This document shows, piece by piece, positions 54,426 through 62,165 of a stretch of DNA of 64,000 bases. Within the stretch, counting starts at the first letter, position 1. The number at the start of each line of letters is the position of its first letter. Made by a program: the position numbers and the translations under genes. This DNA is from JBCDJI01 sp964351865 (GTDB taxonomy: Bacteria > Verrucomicrobiota > Verrucomicrobiia > Methylacidiphilales > JBCBYL01): assembly GCA_964351865.1 (NCBI GenBank), contig CAYGPJ010000018.1, positions 11,216-75,215 on the forward strand, in the 5' to 3' direction. The notes beneath the pieces are model-generated. The model did not search any database. It was not told the origin of the DNA and saw only the letters and a program-made list of their open reading frames with translations.

Positions 54426-56762
54426 ATGAAGAAAAAGATTAACATCCCGACCGGCAGGGTCATCGGATACGGAGTGTTGGCGCTGGTGCTGGCACTGTGG
54501 ATTGCGTTGCTGATGTTCCGATATTTCGGTTTACCGGACCAGATCGGTACGCGCTTGCGGCAGGAACTGAATCAGCGAGGCCTCTCCTTACAATTTGAGC
54601 GACTCTATCTGGATCCATTTTTGCGGGTGGTGGCGCGTGATGTGGTGGTGTCGCAGCAAGGACCGGAGACGGTCAATGAACTGGCGTTCGAACAACTGCG
54701 CTTTGAATTCAACTGGGTTTCGTGGTGGCGCGGGGAGCCTTTTCTCGAGCGCGCCAGCCTGAATGGGGGAGACCTGACCTTCCCGCTCGATGCCAGCACG
54801 AAAATCACCGTGCATGACGTCAGTGCGCAAGTCAGGATTGGAGATCAGGAACTATTGCTGGATGCCGTGGAGGGCAAGCTGCTGAACCTGCAACTGCGGG
54901 CCAAAGGCGTTATCGTTCTGCGCGGATTTCAGGCACCTCCTCCTCAGCCGCCCTCTAAAGATCAGAGTGAACAGCGTGCCAGACTCTGGCGTCAGATTGA
55001 AGCCGTTGCCGCAGAATTTACCGGCACTAACCCGCTGGTGATTGATATCGAAGGGAAGGTGCCTTTATCAAAAATGGAGCAGGCGGAAATTCGGGTGGAC
55101 ATCACTGGCAGCGCTCAGATTTTCAAGGGAGTGTTCTGCGAGGAAGTCTTTATTGAGGCGGAGTACCGGGATCAGCGGACGCGGCTGGAGGGGGAGTTGG
55201 AATTTTTGCGCGGTGCGCTGGAATTTGAAGGTCGTTGGAATCCGGAGGAGCCTAAAGCCGAAGTGGCTTTCTACTCCAACGTTGATTTCTCATTGCTGGC
55301 ACCTGCCATGCCGGCTCCCTTCGACAAGTTTCTGCGGGAAGTCACGTTCAGCCAATTGCCGGAAAACCAGGGGAAGATTCGGTTGGATTGGTCGGGTAAA
55401 TTTAAATTTCACCTGATCACCCGCTCGACCTGGGAAGACTTTTCAGTTCAGGGTGTTCCGTTCCAGCGCTTGTATTTTCCGCTCTCCTTCGACGGCAAAC
55501 GCTTGATGGTGTCGCAACTGGAAATGGAAAATGCCAGCGGTCGTGCCACCTTCGATTTCTTTTTTAATGGTTCGGATCAAGTCAAAGGCAATTTATCCAG
55601 CACCTTAGATCCGACCAGTCTGCAAAAACTGTTCGGGACTGGTCTCCAGCCATTCTTCAATAGCCTCGCCTTCATGGGGAAAGGCCCGAAGGTCGAGTGC
55701 AAGATCGAAGGCACCGCATTGGACTTCGAAAAAATCAAGTTGAGCGGCAAGGTGGACGTCGAAGGCTTCAGTTACAAGCAGGTAGCCATGCAGCAGGTGA
55801 CCTCTTCTTTTACGTTCAGCGAGTATGCCCTGCACTTGCCGGATCTGGTAGTACGGCGTGAAGAAGGCGAGGGGAGTGGCGATGTCTGGCATAATCTCAA
55901 AACACAGGTGGTGGTGCTCAAAGGAGTTAAATCCCAACTCGATATCCGCCGCACCGCGCGAGTCATCGGCGACAAAATGGAAGAGTATGCGGCTCCGTAT
56001 CAGTTCTTTGAGGCCCCCTTGGCCACCGCGGAAGGGAGTATCTTTCTGGAGCAGCCGGAGAAAAACGATCTCAAGGTGACCATCAAATCCAAGCGAGGGA
56101 TGGAATACGAGTTTCTGGGCAAACTACTGACGCTGTCTGATCTGGATGCCGATCTTATTTTCAAAGGCGAAACGCTGGATGTGATCCCGAATAAACCGCT
56201 GGGGATCTTCGACGGCACCCTGATGGGTAAGTTGAATCTGGAGATGAATAACGAGACGCCTTACCAGGCCGACCTGATCATGAAACAGTGCGATTTCGGA
56301 AAACTCATGAATACTTTCTTTGGGAACAAAGAGGTGTCGGGTGCTTTAGATGTTAACGCGACGATCCGGGGAGAGTTGGCCGATATGGGGAAGATGAATG
56401 GTAAAGGCCATCTGGTGATCATTGATGGGGTATTGTATGAAATCCCCGTCTTCGGTACTTTCTCCGATGTCTTGAATAACCTCTCTGCCAATCTGGGTTA
56501 CAGCAAAGCAGACAAAGCCAAGGCAGATTTCGAGATCAAGCAGGGGGTCGTTGATATGACCAAAATTGATGTTTATTCGACGGCCTTTGCGCTGATCGGT
56601 AACGGCACCTACGACATGGTGAAAGATGAGGTGGATATGAACATGCGCGTCAATATGCGCGGCATCATGGGCGTGCCACTCTTCCTGCTCTCCAAACTGT
56701 TCGAATACCGCGGGACGGGGTCATTGAATGACACCAAGTGGGAACCGAAAACGTTTAACTAG
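54426..56762 (+). CDS. large AsmA-like envelope protein
   Basis: 778 residues: an N-terminal membrane helix (GRVIGYGVLALVLALWIALLMF, in parts) followed by a long beta-rich periplasmic region. The C-terminal part resembles the AsmA/YhdP conserved region (GVVDMTKIDVYSTAFALIGNGTYDMVKDEVDMNMRVNM in parts, with GTGSLNDTKWEPK at the end). Such proteins are believed to form lipid bridges between the membranes. The 250 bases upstream hold no recognisable feature. There is no close partner gene. Confidence 0.72.
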   Translation: MKKKINIPTGRVIGYGVLALVLALWIALLMFRYFGLPDQIGTRLRQELNQRGLSLQFERLYLDPFLRVVARDVVVSQQGPETVNELAFEQLRFEFNWVSWWRGEPFLERASLNGGDLTFPLDASTKITVHDVSAQVRIGDQELLLDAVEGKLLNLQLRAKGVIVLRGFQAPPPQPPSKDQSEQRARLWRQIEAVAAEFTGTNPLVIDIEGKVPLSKMEQAEIRVDITGSAQIFKGVFCEEVFIEAEYRDQRTRLEGELEFLRGALEFEGRWNPEEPKAEVAFYSNVDFSLLAPAMPAPFDKFLREVTFSQLPENQGKIRLDWSGKFKFHLITRSTWEDFSVQGVPFQRLYFPLSFDGKRLMVSQLEMENASGRATFDFFFNGSDQVKGNLSSTLDPTSLQKLFGTGLQPFFNSLAFMGKGPKVECKIEGTALDFEKIKLSGKVDVEGFSYKQVAMQQVTSSFTFSEYALHLPDLVVRREEGEGSGDVWHNLKTQVVVLKGVKSQLDIRRTARVIGDKMEEYAAPYQFFEAPLATAEGSIFLEQPEKNDLKVTIKSKRGMEYEFLGKLLTLSDLDADLIFKGETLDVIPNKPLGIFDGTLMGKLNLEMNNETPYQADLIMKQCDFGKLMNTFFGNKEVSGALDVNATIRGELADMGKMNGKGHLVIIDGVLYEIPVFGTFSDVLNNLSANLGYSKADKAKADFEIKQGVVDMTKIDVYSTAFALIGNGTYDMVKDEVDMNMRVNMRGIMGVPLFLLSKLFEYRGTGSLNDTKWEPKTFN

Positions 56763-56843
56763 GCCATGTAAACGAATTGATCTCATGTCGGCTGAAACGC
56801 CCCTTTTGACTTAGTAGTTCATTGCACATAAGATGATGGATAT

Positions 56844-56983
56844 GGTAGGGCGTCTTGTCTCAAGGCGCTGGTTCCCGTTTCGGGTTCTATATCTTATTTG
56901 GCATCGTATCCCCAAGCGGTTTGAGACAAACCGCACTACCCGTCTTTAGACGTGCAACGCATTATTAGAGCGTTTCCGGATTA
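56844..56983. repeat. MITE-like inverted repeat, family A copy 4
   Basis: The 97-base element 56844-56940 begins GGTAGGGCGTCTTGTCTCAA and ends TTGAGACAAACCGCACTACC. The flank to 56983 is shared with the copy at 44194-44319, so the duplicated unit extends past the inverted repeat. It lies in the 345-base gap 56763-57107, which otherwise holds only the family B match at 56994-57050. Confidence 0.78.
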
Positions 56984-56993
56984 TGTTTTAACT

Positions 56994-57050
56994 TGTAGGG
57001 CGAGATTTCCCGCAGGTTCCCGTGTGAGAACTTAACTTGAAAATACACTA
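56994..57050. repeat. family B repeat fragment (inverted match to 22098-22156)
   Basis: In reverse complement this stretch matches the sequence left of and into the 22148 element. Shared parts are TGTAGGGCG at one end, GGTTCCCG and GTGAGAACTTAACTTG in the middle. No paired terminal repeat is seen here, so this is a fragment or half element. Confidence 0.6.
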
Positions 57051-57107
57051 AAAACCGTTTTCTCGGCTCGCGGAATCTAAGAGTCTGTCTGGGATTTACT
57101 TGTCATG

Positions 57108-57665
57108 CTATTCCAACTCGCGGATGACTTTGCAGGGGTTTCCAGCCGCAACGCAATTTGCAGGAATGTCTTTGGTCACGACACTGCCGGCTCCAATAAC
57201 GCTATGATTCCCAATGGTGACGCCGGGATTGATAACCGCGTTGCCGCCAATCCAAACACCATTGCCGATGGTAATCGCTTTTGAATATTCCCAGCCATCA
57301 ATACGCTCTTTGGCATCGACGGGGTGCGTGGCGGTGTAAATTGCTACGTTGGGGCCGATCATGACATCGTCGCCTATGGTGACAGCGGCGCAATCCAGCA
57401 CGACCAGATTAAAATTGGAGTAGAAGTTTTCGCCGATGCTGATGAAGCATCCGTAGTCGCAACGGAAGGGAGGTTCGAAGAAGAACTTTTTTCCAGTTTT
57501 CCCGAGTAGCTTCTTAATGAGGGCATCTCTTTCATCCACGGATCTGGGCGGCAGGTGATTAAATTCGTAGAGTAGATCCTTTGCAGTCTGCCGCATTTCG
57601 AATAGCTCATCCGTGAAGGATTGATAATATTCTCCAGCCAACATTTTTTCTTTTTCGGTTTTCAT
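57108..57665 (-). CDS. hexapeptide-repeat sugar O-acetyltransferase (Maa/NodL-like)
   Basis: 185 residues. The N-terminal Mac domain (MLAGEYYQSFTDELFEMRQTAKDLLYEFN, in parts) is followed by a left-handed beta-helix of hexapeptide repeats (FRCDYGCFISIGENFYSNFN, VVLDCAAVTIGDDVMIGPNV). The catalytic His is in IYTATHPVD and the acetyl-CoA region in GNGVWIGGNAVINPGVTIGN. It transfers acetyl groups to a sugar, the exact one unknown. It overlaps the YCII-like gene by 4 bases and lies at the distal edge of the cassette array. Confidence 0.9.
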   Translation of the reverse strand: MKTEKEKMLAGEYYQSFTDELFEMRQTAKDLLYEFNHLPPRSVDERDALIKKLLGKTGKKFFFEPPFRCDYGCFISIGENFYSNFNLVVLDCAAVTIGDDVMIGPNVAIYTATHPVDAKERIDGWEYSKAITIGNGVWIGGNAVINPGVTIGNHSVIGAGSVVTKDIPANCVAAGNPCKVIRELE

Positions 57666-57952
57666 GTTTTGGAAAGCTCACATAGCTCCACGGAACCTCC
57701 GTGAATCACTACAGGATGCTTTTGGAGCAAGTCCAAAATCAAGTATTTATCCTCGGAATTAAATGTCATGTAACCGCCTATGAAATCGGTTGGCTTCCCT
57801 GTTGCGATATCGCCAATGATCTCCCGTTTACCAATGGCACTGCCGCCTCTGAAAAGACCACTCTCTCTGGCTTGAGAGAAAAATGTGTCCCACTCCGCTG
57901 GGGAACTCTGCGACTTTGCATTATTCTGAATGAGTAAAATATACTGGGTCAT
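57662..57952 (-). CDS. YCII-related domain protein
   Basis: 96 residues of the YCII/DGPF dimeric alpha-beta barrel type: QYILLIQNNAKSQSSPAEWD, LFRGGSAIGKREIIGD, DFIGGYMTFNSEDKYLILDLLQKHPV (in parts). Its start codon is only 10 bases from the outer 7-mer of attC site 1 (57962), the usual spacing for a cassette gene. It is translationally coupled to the acetyltransferase. Function unknown; some YCII proteins act near ECF sigma factors, but none adjoins this copy. Confidence 0.8.
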   Translation of the reverse strand: MTQYILLIQNNAKSQSSPAEWDTFFSQARESGLFRGGSAIGKREIIGDIATGKPTDFIGGYMTFNSEDKYLILDLLQKHPVVIHGGSVELCELSKT

Positions 57953-57961
57953 ATTTCTTAA

Positions 57962-58027
57962 AGCGAACGTCAGCGGTATGGCGCGACCGTCCGCAGGACG
58001 GGCGTTGGTATAACCGCTTTGTTCGCT
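57962..58027 (-). other. attC-like recombination site 1
   Basis: 66-base imperfect palindrome. On the cassette (reverse) strand it begins AGCGAAC (R''), continues AAAGCGGTTATACC, has a CCGTCC...GGACGG hairpin tip and ends CGCTGAC then GTTCGCT (R'). R'' and R' are complementary, as in attC. It lies directly after the stop of the broken toxin gene. Confidence 0.82.
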
Positions 58028-58320
58028 TTATTTTTCTAATTCCTGCTTAATTTTTTCAGGCGAACGACGGCAATCTAAAATTCGATATACTATAATGTCA
58101 TCACCAGAAATCTTGTAGTACACGGCATAAGGAAAACGTTGAGTCAAAAGTTTAAGTATCCGTATACCTTGCGGTGAATTCCAGCGTATAGAATGAGGGA
58201 GTCGATATCGGAGAAAACAGAGTCATAGAAATAGTCGCCTAAGCCAGGCTGGCGCCGATCATGAAATTCACGTCCCTCCTGTAAGTCTGAAAATCCGGAA
58301 CTTAGGATCCGAATGTTCAT
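58028..58320 (-). pseudogene. RelE/ParE-family toxin gene with frameshift
   Basis: Reading from the ATG at 58320 the product starts NIRILSSGFSDLQEG, then LGDYFYDSVFSDIDSL and GIHRKVYGYLNF, and hits TGA near 58145. Moving the frame by one base restores the rest of a ParE-type toxin: RFPYAVYYKISGDD, VYRILDCRRSPEKIKQELEK. A one-base deletion in a short A run explains it. The start overlaps the antitoxin stop by one base. A sequencing error is possible. Without repair the toxin would lose its C-terminal half. Confidence 0.8.
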
Positions 58321-58532
58321 TATTCATTGCGCAAGCGCTTTTTAGCCTCATTCCAGTCAAGGGCTTCCTCTAGACCCTCTGATAATCGCTTTTCGGTCTT
58401 CTCAAGCTCTGCTTCATGCCATGAAGGGGACTCGAAGTCTGAATCTGGTGTGCTTAGGTCAGACCAGATACTCTCAAGTAGTTTAAGTTTTTCATTACGA
58501 GGGAGTTGGGAAATCTGTTCTTGAACGGTCAT
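58320..58532 (-). CDS. addiction-module antitoxin (TIGR02574-like)
   Basis: 70 residues matching the small addiction-module component family that accompanies ParE/RelE toxins: SQLPRNEKLKLLESIWSDLS, then SPSWHEAELEKTEKRLSEG and LDWNEAKKRLRNE. It forms a cassette with the frameshifted toxin, between attC sites 1 and 2. Retention of an intact antitoxin next to a dead toxin would be harmless. Confidence 0.85.
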   Translation of the reverse strand: MTVQEQISQLPRNEKLKLLESIWSDLSTPDSDFESPSWHEAELEKTEKRLSEGLEEALDWNEAKKRLRNE

Positions 58533-58576
58533 TACTATATCCTACGTGGTGAATTCATTCCTGCAATTTCATTTTG

Positions 58577-58633
58577 AGCGTTCGCCGTCATGCGCCGCCG
58601 TTTACGGTGGTTGCATGAACGGCGTTGTTCTCC
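58577..58633 (-). other. attC-like recombination site 2
   Basis: 57-base palindrome. On the cassette strand it begins GGAGAAC (R''), then AACGCCGTTCATGC, a CCACCGTAAACGGCGG tip and GCATGACGGCGAACGCT. The R' end reads GAACGCT where the pairing rule predicts GTTCGCT, so this site looks mutated at the crossover bases. It begins one base after the toxin stop at 58634. Confidence 0.72.
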
Positions 58634-58888
58634 TTATTTTAGGATTTTATTATATTCAGAATGATGTCCGATCCAAATCCAAACAAGTCCCTCTTTTCGG
58701 TATTTGGCAATGGCCCGGTAATGTGCTCCGACCCTGGCGCTGTAAAATACCCCCATTTTTTTCAATCTCAGATTCGGATTCTCGGGGTGGGTTTTCAGAA
58801 TCTCGAAATTCTTATCCGCGAGTGTTTGAATGTGCCTGGGTAGCTGGCGGTAGTGAAACCAGAAATCGGGGGAGGCAAAATGTCTCAT
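58634..58888 (-). CDS. RelE/ParE-superfamily toxin-like protein
   Basis: 84 residues: ASPDFWFHYRQLPRHIQTLADKNFEIL, HPENPNLRLKKMG, YSARVGAHYRAIAKYR and a C-terminal WIWIGHHSEYNKIL with a His that is typical of RelE/HigB-type folds (first block in parts). It overlaps its upstream partner by 4 bases and is followed immediately by attC site 2. The activity is inferred from fold and gene pairing. Confidence 0.82.
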   Translation of the reverse strand: MRHFASPDFWFHYRQLPRHIQTLADKNFEILKTHPENPNLRLKKMGVFYSARVGAHYRAIAKYRKEGLVWIWIGHHSEYNKILK

Positions 58889-59082
58889 AGATCGGTGCAG
58901 CGACCGACTTCAAAATCTTCATCTGCCTTCCGAGCTAAATTATCAAATTTTCCGGCGGTGACATCCGCCTCGAAACGCTTGTCCCATTCATCAGCTATAA
59001 ACTCCTCGAACCATGAAGAAAACTGGGAAAGTTCCTCAGACGGAAGGGTGGAAACAGCCTTTTCTAGCTCTTCAATGCTCAT
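58885..59082 (-). CDS. putative antitoxin partner
   Basis: 65 residues: SIEELEKAVSTLPSEELSQF, WFEEFIADEWDKRFEAD and a charged tail DNLARKADEDFEVGR. This layout is common for small antitoxins that precede RelE-like toxins. The 4-base overlap with the toxin supports coupling. It makes up one two-gene cassette between attC sites 2 and 3. Confidence 0.8.
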   Translation of the reverse strand: MSIEELEKAVSTLPSEELSQFSSWFEEFIADEWDKRFEADVTAGKFDNLARKADEDFEVGRCTDL

Positions 59083-59125
59083 ATAATGACAATATCCAAA
59101 GGGGCAAAGAAATCAATCCTCTTTC

Positions 59126-59196
59126 GGAGAACGTCAGCGGTGTGCTGCGAGTGGAACGCGGAGCGTGTAACGAGGGGCACAATGCTCTTGTTCGGT
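59126..59196 (-). other. attC-like recombination site 3
   Basis: 71-base imperfect palindrome. On the cassette strand it begins ACCGAAC, continues AAGAGCATTGTGCC and ends GCACACCGCTGAC then GTTCTCC. Its R' (GTTCTCC) is the exact complement of R'' of site 2 (GGAGAAC), as expected if the toxin-antitoxin cassette between them was inserted from a circle. Confidence 0.85.
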
Positions 59197-59202
59197 AAAT
59201 TG

Positions 59203-59535
59203 TTATCTTAATCGAGGGAAATTGTCTAAATAATAAATCTTAGTGTGGTCATCCGGTGAATAGCGGAGACTAAAGCTATCGCCTTCATTGATGTCGGGTT
59301 CGTGCGGGAAGCGGGAATCTAGAGACGTATAATGGTGTCTAGAAGTTTCATATCTCGCTGTGTCAACGTAATACTCAAAACTGAGAATATACTGCACAGT
59401 CAAGCTGGTAGACCCTTCTGAGAGAGGTTGACTCCTCTTTACGACTTTCGTCAAAGTCGCCTCAGCCTGAGGCCAGGACTTGGCGTCTTCACTGTAGTCT
59501 GGCCCTCGAAGCAAGTGGCGGACGCCAAATATCAA
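59203..59535 (-). CDS. DUF3592 domain protein, start unclear
   Basis: About 110 residues of DUF3592: SWPQAEATLTKVVKRSQPL, SLTVQYILSFEYYVDTARYET (in parts), INEGDSFSLRYSPDDHTKIYY. The usual N-terminal membrane helix is encoded upstream in frame (IFLIFLLVVIILIFG), but between it and an in-frame TGA near 59578 there is no ATG or GTG. The only normal codon is a TTG at 59535, inside the helix. Either an ATT/ATA start is used or the start was lost. It forms a cassette with attC site 3. Confidence 0.75.
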   Translation of the reverse strand: MIFGVRHLLRGPDYSEDAKSWPQAEATLTKVVKRSQPLSEGSTSLTVQYILSFEYYVDTARYETSRHHYTSLDSRFPHEPDINEGDSFSLRYSPDDHTKIYYLDNFPRLR

Positions 59536-59589
59536 AATTATGACGACAAGTAGAAATATTAAAAAAATGGAAAAGCGGGCTGTGCCTAA

Positions 59590-60099
59590 TCATTTTTTAG
59601 ACCGAACGCTGAGCACACTCGCGAAGGGGCGCAGCCCCGTAGTCGAGTGCTGCGTATTGTTAGGGCATATGAGTTTTAAATCTGTCTTTAAATCATGAAT
59701 ACGTTTAGAAAACTTATCACTGGTTTGTGGCCAAACATTCATATGCTGACATGGGTGCTTCTTATTAATTCCGCCCCTGAATTTTGCCATGATTCTTTGG
59801 GTTCTTTCGTGGGAGCTGAAGAGCGCGTAATGATAGTCGATCTGCCAAACAAGCCTATCAATCCTATCGAAATACAAAAGCCACAAGTCTGTAGCGTCCT
59901 TTCCGGACGGAGCCTTGCCCTCCAACTCGCCGAGGATAATCCTAAAAATGGAACTCAGTTCATCAACCATCCCCTTTCTCCTGATTTTATAGTTGTAGGC
60001 GAGGGTCATTGCGGTGGCAAATACAGCACCGACTATTCCGGAAAGCAAATTTTGAAGCCAAACTGGGGGGATAAAAGCCAAGCATTCTTCGATAGTCAT
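59590..60099 (-). CDS. membrane-anchored protein of unknown function, C-terminus encoded by attC
   Basis: 169 residues: a membrane helix (WLQNLLSGIVGAVFATAMTL), then a cytoplasmic helical domain (GMVDELSSIFRIILGELEG, DLWLLYFDRIDRLVWQIDYHY in parts). No family recognised. The last 25 residues (from about CPNNTQHSTTGL to the stop) are translated from attC site 4 and the first bases of the next cassette, so the natural stop may once have lain elsewhere. Confidence 0.68.
   Translation of the reverse strand: MTIEECLAFIPPVWLQNLLSGIVGAVFATAMTLAYNYKIRRKGMVDELSSIFRIILGELEGKAPSGKDATDLWLLYFDRIDRLVWQIDYHYALFSSHERTQRIMAKFRGGINKKHPCQHMNVWPQTSDKFSKRIHDLKTDLKLICPNNTQHSTTGLRPFASVLSVRSKK
59601..59665 (-). other. 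attC-like recombination site 4
   Basis: 65-base near-perfect palindrome and the clearest site. On the cassette strand it begins CCCTAACAATACGCAGCACTC, has the tip GGGGCTGCGCCCC and ends GAGTGTGCTCAGC then GTTCGGT. The start YCTAACAATxCG is close to that of classic resistance-cassette attC sites. Its R' is the exact complement of R'' of site 3 (ACCGAAC). Confidence 0.9.
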
Positions 60100-60209
60100 C
60101 CTGTTGTATTTTTTGGGATTTGGATATTATGCGTAACCGGTGCTTCACTGGCTACGCAGCATGTCTTAACGAGGGATATTAAGTTTAGTCGGTGAAAAAT
60201 TTTCTTTCG

Positions 60210-60336
60210 ACCTAACGTTCAAGCGCTGGCACCGCTGGGGCGGGGGTGAGCGTCGAAACGGAATGGCGGGTTAAGGTTACGGAAAGCATAGCCGACAAAG
60301 CAGCCCCAGCGGTTGTCCAGCCGCGCCTTGTTCGCT
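60210..60336 (-). other. attC-like recombination site 5
   Basis: 127-base palindrome. On the cassette strand it begins AGCGAACAAGGCGCGGCTGG, has arms ACCGCTGGGGC and GCCCCAGCGGT around a variable tip, and ends GCCAGCGCTTGAAC then GTTAGGT, which fits the GTTRRRY consensus exactly. R' agrees in 6 of 7 bases with the complement of R'' of site 4. Confidence 0.87.
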
Positions 60337-60392
60337 CTTGGTTGAGTATCAGCGCCGCTCTTCATGATTGTGGAGTTCCCGGCCATGTGGGT

Positions 60393-61577
60393 CTAGCAGC
60401 TCTTCCTCTGCAGGAATTCGCGGATACCAGATGAATTAGTCAGCCCGATGGCTCTTTGGTAGGCCTCGCGCGCTTCATCCGCTCTGCCGAGCTGAGCCAA
60501 GAACTCGGCTTTCGCAGCCCACCAGGGTTGATGAGACTCCACTGCGGTCAAAGGGATGGACTCCAGCAGACTCAAGCCTGTGGCAGGGCCGTGGACTTGG
60601 CCATGAGCAATGGCATGCCCGATCTGTGCTCCGAGTGCAGAGGTCAGCGTGAGCAGGCCTTGATACAAGCCAGCTATGGCAGACCAGCGGGTGTCTCCTG
60701 TGACTCGCCTGGCTGCGTGCACGGACTGGATGGCTGCCTCTAGCTGGTAGCGCCCGAGCCGCTGGGCCTTGGCTGCTAGGCTCAGGTGTTGCTCTGCCTC
60801 CGCCTGTAGCTCTGCGTCCCAGAGCTGCATGTCTTGCTCTGGCAGAGGTGTGTAGAGTCCGCCCTGCCACTGAGCCGCGGTCCTGGCCTCGCAGTGCAGG
60901 CAAAGGGCTAGCAGGCCCCTGGCTTCAGGATATTCAGGCACCAAGCTCACCAGGACTCGAGCTAGGCCGATGGTCTCAGAAGTGAGATCACGCGGACTTT
61001 CTGCTCTGCCAAGGGTGTAGGCTGCGTAGATGGCCGCTAGCACAAACTCCATACGCTCTGGCCAGTGCTCTGCTTCAGGCACGGCAAACCGGATGCCGGC
61101 GTCTTTGATCCGTGCCTTGGCCCTGACGAGGCGCTGGCTCATGGTAGCCGGTGCCACCACAAAGGCGCTGGCAATGCGCTCTGCATCCAGGCCCAGCACG
61201 ACTTGCAGCATCAGTGGAGCACGCGCTGCCTCATCGACTCCTGGATGGGTGCAGGCAAACAGTAGAGACAGGCGCTCGTCCGTCACCACTGGCGGGGCTG
61301 GATCTTCCAGCATGACACGCAGCTGATCTGCGTGCTTGCTGCGCGTGGCCTCACGCCGTTGAGCATCAATGAGGCGGCGTCTTGCCGCAGTAATGAGCCA
61401 GGCCACAGGCTCCTTTGGCACGCCGTCATGGGGCCACTGGCGGAGTGCCGCCAGCAGCCCGTCACTGAGGGCGTCTTCAGCAGCAGCGATGTCGCCTTGT
61501 GCGCTTGAGGCCAGCCAGGCAAGAGCTTGGCCATAGGACTCACGCACAAAAAACTCGATCGCAGCCTCGACGTTCAT
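60393..61577 (-). CDS. ECF42-type RNA polymerase sigma factor with C-terminal TPR-like domain
   Basis: 394 residues. Sigma region 2 is at residues 1-85 (AALAWLASS-like start, DIAAAEDALSDGLLAALRQWP, PVAWLITAARRRLIDAQRR). Sigma region 4 is at about 100-165 (LPLMLQVVLGLDAERIASAFVVAPATMSQRLVRAKARI, in parts). The long C-terminal helical domain (about 180-390; LALCLHCEARTAA, AAIQSVHAAR, HQPWWAAKAEFLAQLGRADEAREAYQRAIGLT in parts) is the hallmark of group ECF42. It directly follows the DGPF/YCII gene, the known partner of this group. The pair is GC-rich against the surroundings, which suggests transfer. Confidence 0.93.
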   Translation of the reverse strand: MNVEAAIEFFVRESYGQALAWLASSAQGDIAAAEDALSDGLLAALRQWPHDGVPKEPVAWLITAARRRLIDAQRREATRSKHADQLRVMLEDPAPPVVTDERLSLLFACTHPGVDEAARAPLMLQVVLGLDAERIASAFVVAPATMSQRLVRAKARIKDAGIRFAVPEAEHWPERMEFVLAAIYAAYTLGRAESPRDLTSETIGLARVLVSLVPEYPEARGLLALCLHCEARTAAQWQGGLYTPLPEQDMQLWDAELQAEAEQHLSLAAKAQRLGRYQLEAAIQSVHAARRVTGDTRWSAIAGLYQGLLTLTSALGAQIGHAIAHGQVHGPATGLSLLESIPLTAVESHQPWWAAKAEFLAQLGRADEAREAYQRAIGLTNSSGIREFLQRKSC

Positions 61578-61598
61578 GGCTAGCTACTTGCGCTATTG

Positions 61599-61949
61599 CT
61601 ATTCAGGCAAGACAGGCCGGACCTCCGTGTAGCCGACGCTGGAGGCGGGCGAGCGCGCTGCCCACTCCAGAGCTGCATCCAGGTCTGGCACATCAATCAC
61701 GAAGAAACCGCCGAGGATGTCCTTGGACTCTGCATACGGGCCGTCTTGGACGACACGCTTGCCGTCTCGCATCATCACAGTTGTGGTCATGGAGGGAGGC
61801 ATAAGGCCTTCTCCACTGACCATGATTCCGCTCTTGGCGAGAGTAGTGGCATAGGCACCCCAGGCTCCCCAGTAGTCCTGTGCAGCGGGTGAATCTTGAT
61901 CCTGAGGGATGGCGGTGGCAGGCTCATTGAAGAGTAGCATGTATTTCAT
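61599..61949 (-). CDS. DGPF/YCII-domain protein, partner of ECF42 sigma factor
   Basis: 116 residues of the DGPF (YCII-related) family: KYMLLFNEPATAIP, VSGEGLMPP and the name-giving DGPYAESKDILGGFFVID with DLDAALEWAARSP. The gene lies 21 bases before the sigma factor in the same direction. DGPF proteins are the conserved neighbours and targets of ECF42 sigma factors; a role in sensing or enzyme function has not been settled. A matching promoter lies upstream at 62008-62034. Confidence 0.93.
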   Translation of the reverse strand: MKYMLLFNEPATAIPQDQDSPAAQDYWGAWGAYATTLAKSGIMVSGEGLMPPSMTTTVMMRDGKRVVQDGPYAESKDILGGFFVIDVPDLDAALEWAARSPASSVGYTEVRPVLPE

Positions 61950-62007
61950 AGATGTATTTTAGTTGTAGGTTCGATTGAGTGAGACAATTGCGTCGTCACA
62001 TAAGATT

Positions 62008-62034
62008 GTCGGTCTAGCCATCCGCATTTCGACA
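62008..62034 (-). promoter_or_regulatory. candidate ECF42-dependent promoter
   Basis: On the reverse strand TGTCGA (62034-62029) is followed by 17 bases and CGAC (62011-62008). I recall TGTCGA at -35 and CGA/TC at -10 as the ECF42 target motif. The site is about 60 bases ahead of the DGPF start codon. It would make the cassette self-regulated. Confidence 0.6.
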
Positions 62035-62105
62035 CAGAACCAAATTTTTCTTTTACCGCTTCGATGGAGCCAGTCCTGAGACAGTGTCTTTCATGGAATT
62101 TTCTG

Positions 62106-62135
62106 AGCGAACGTCGAGCATGTGCCAAGAGTGAA
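62106..62135 (-). other. half attC-like site 6
   Basis: On the cassette strand this half reads GGCACATGCTCGAC then GTTCGCT (R' at 62112-62106). R' is the exact complement of R'' of site 5 (AGCGAAC). The other arm (expected to contain GTCGAGCATGTGCC) is absent; instead the IS110-type element begins within the next tens of bases. Confidence 0.75.
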
Positions 62136-62165
62136 CGCAGTGAACGAGTTAGTGTCATGTAATAG

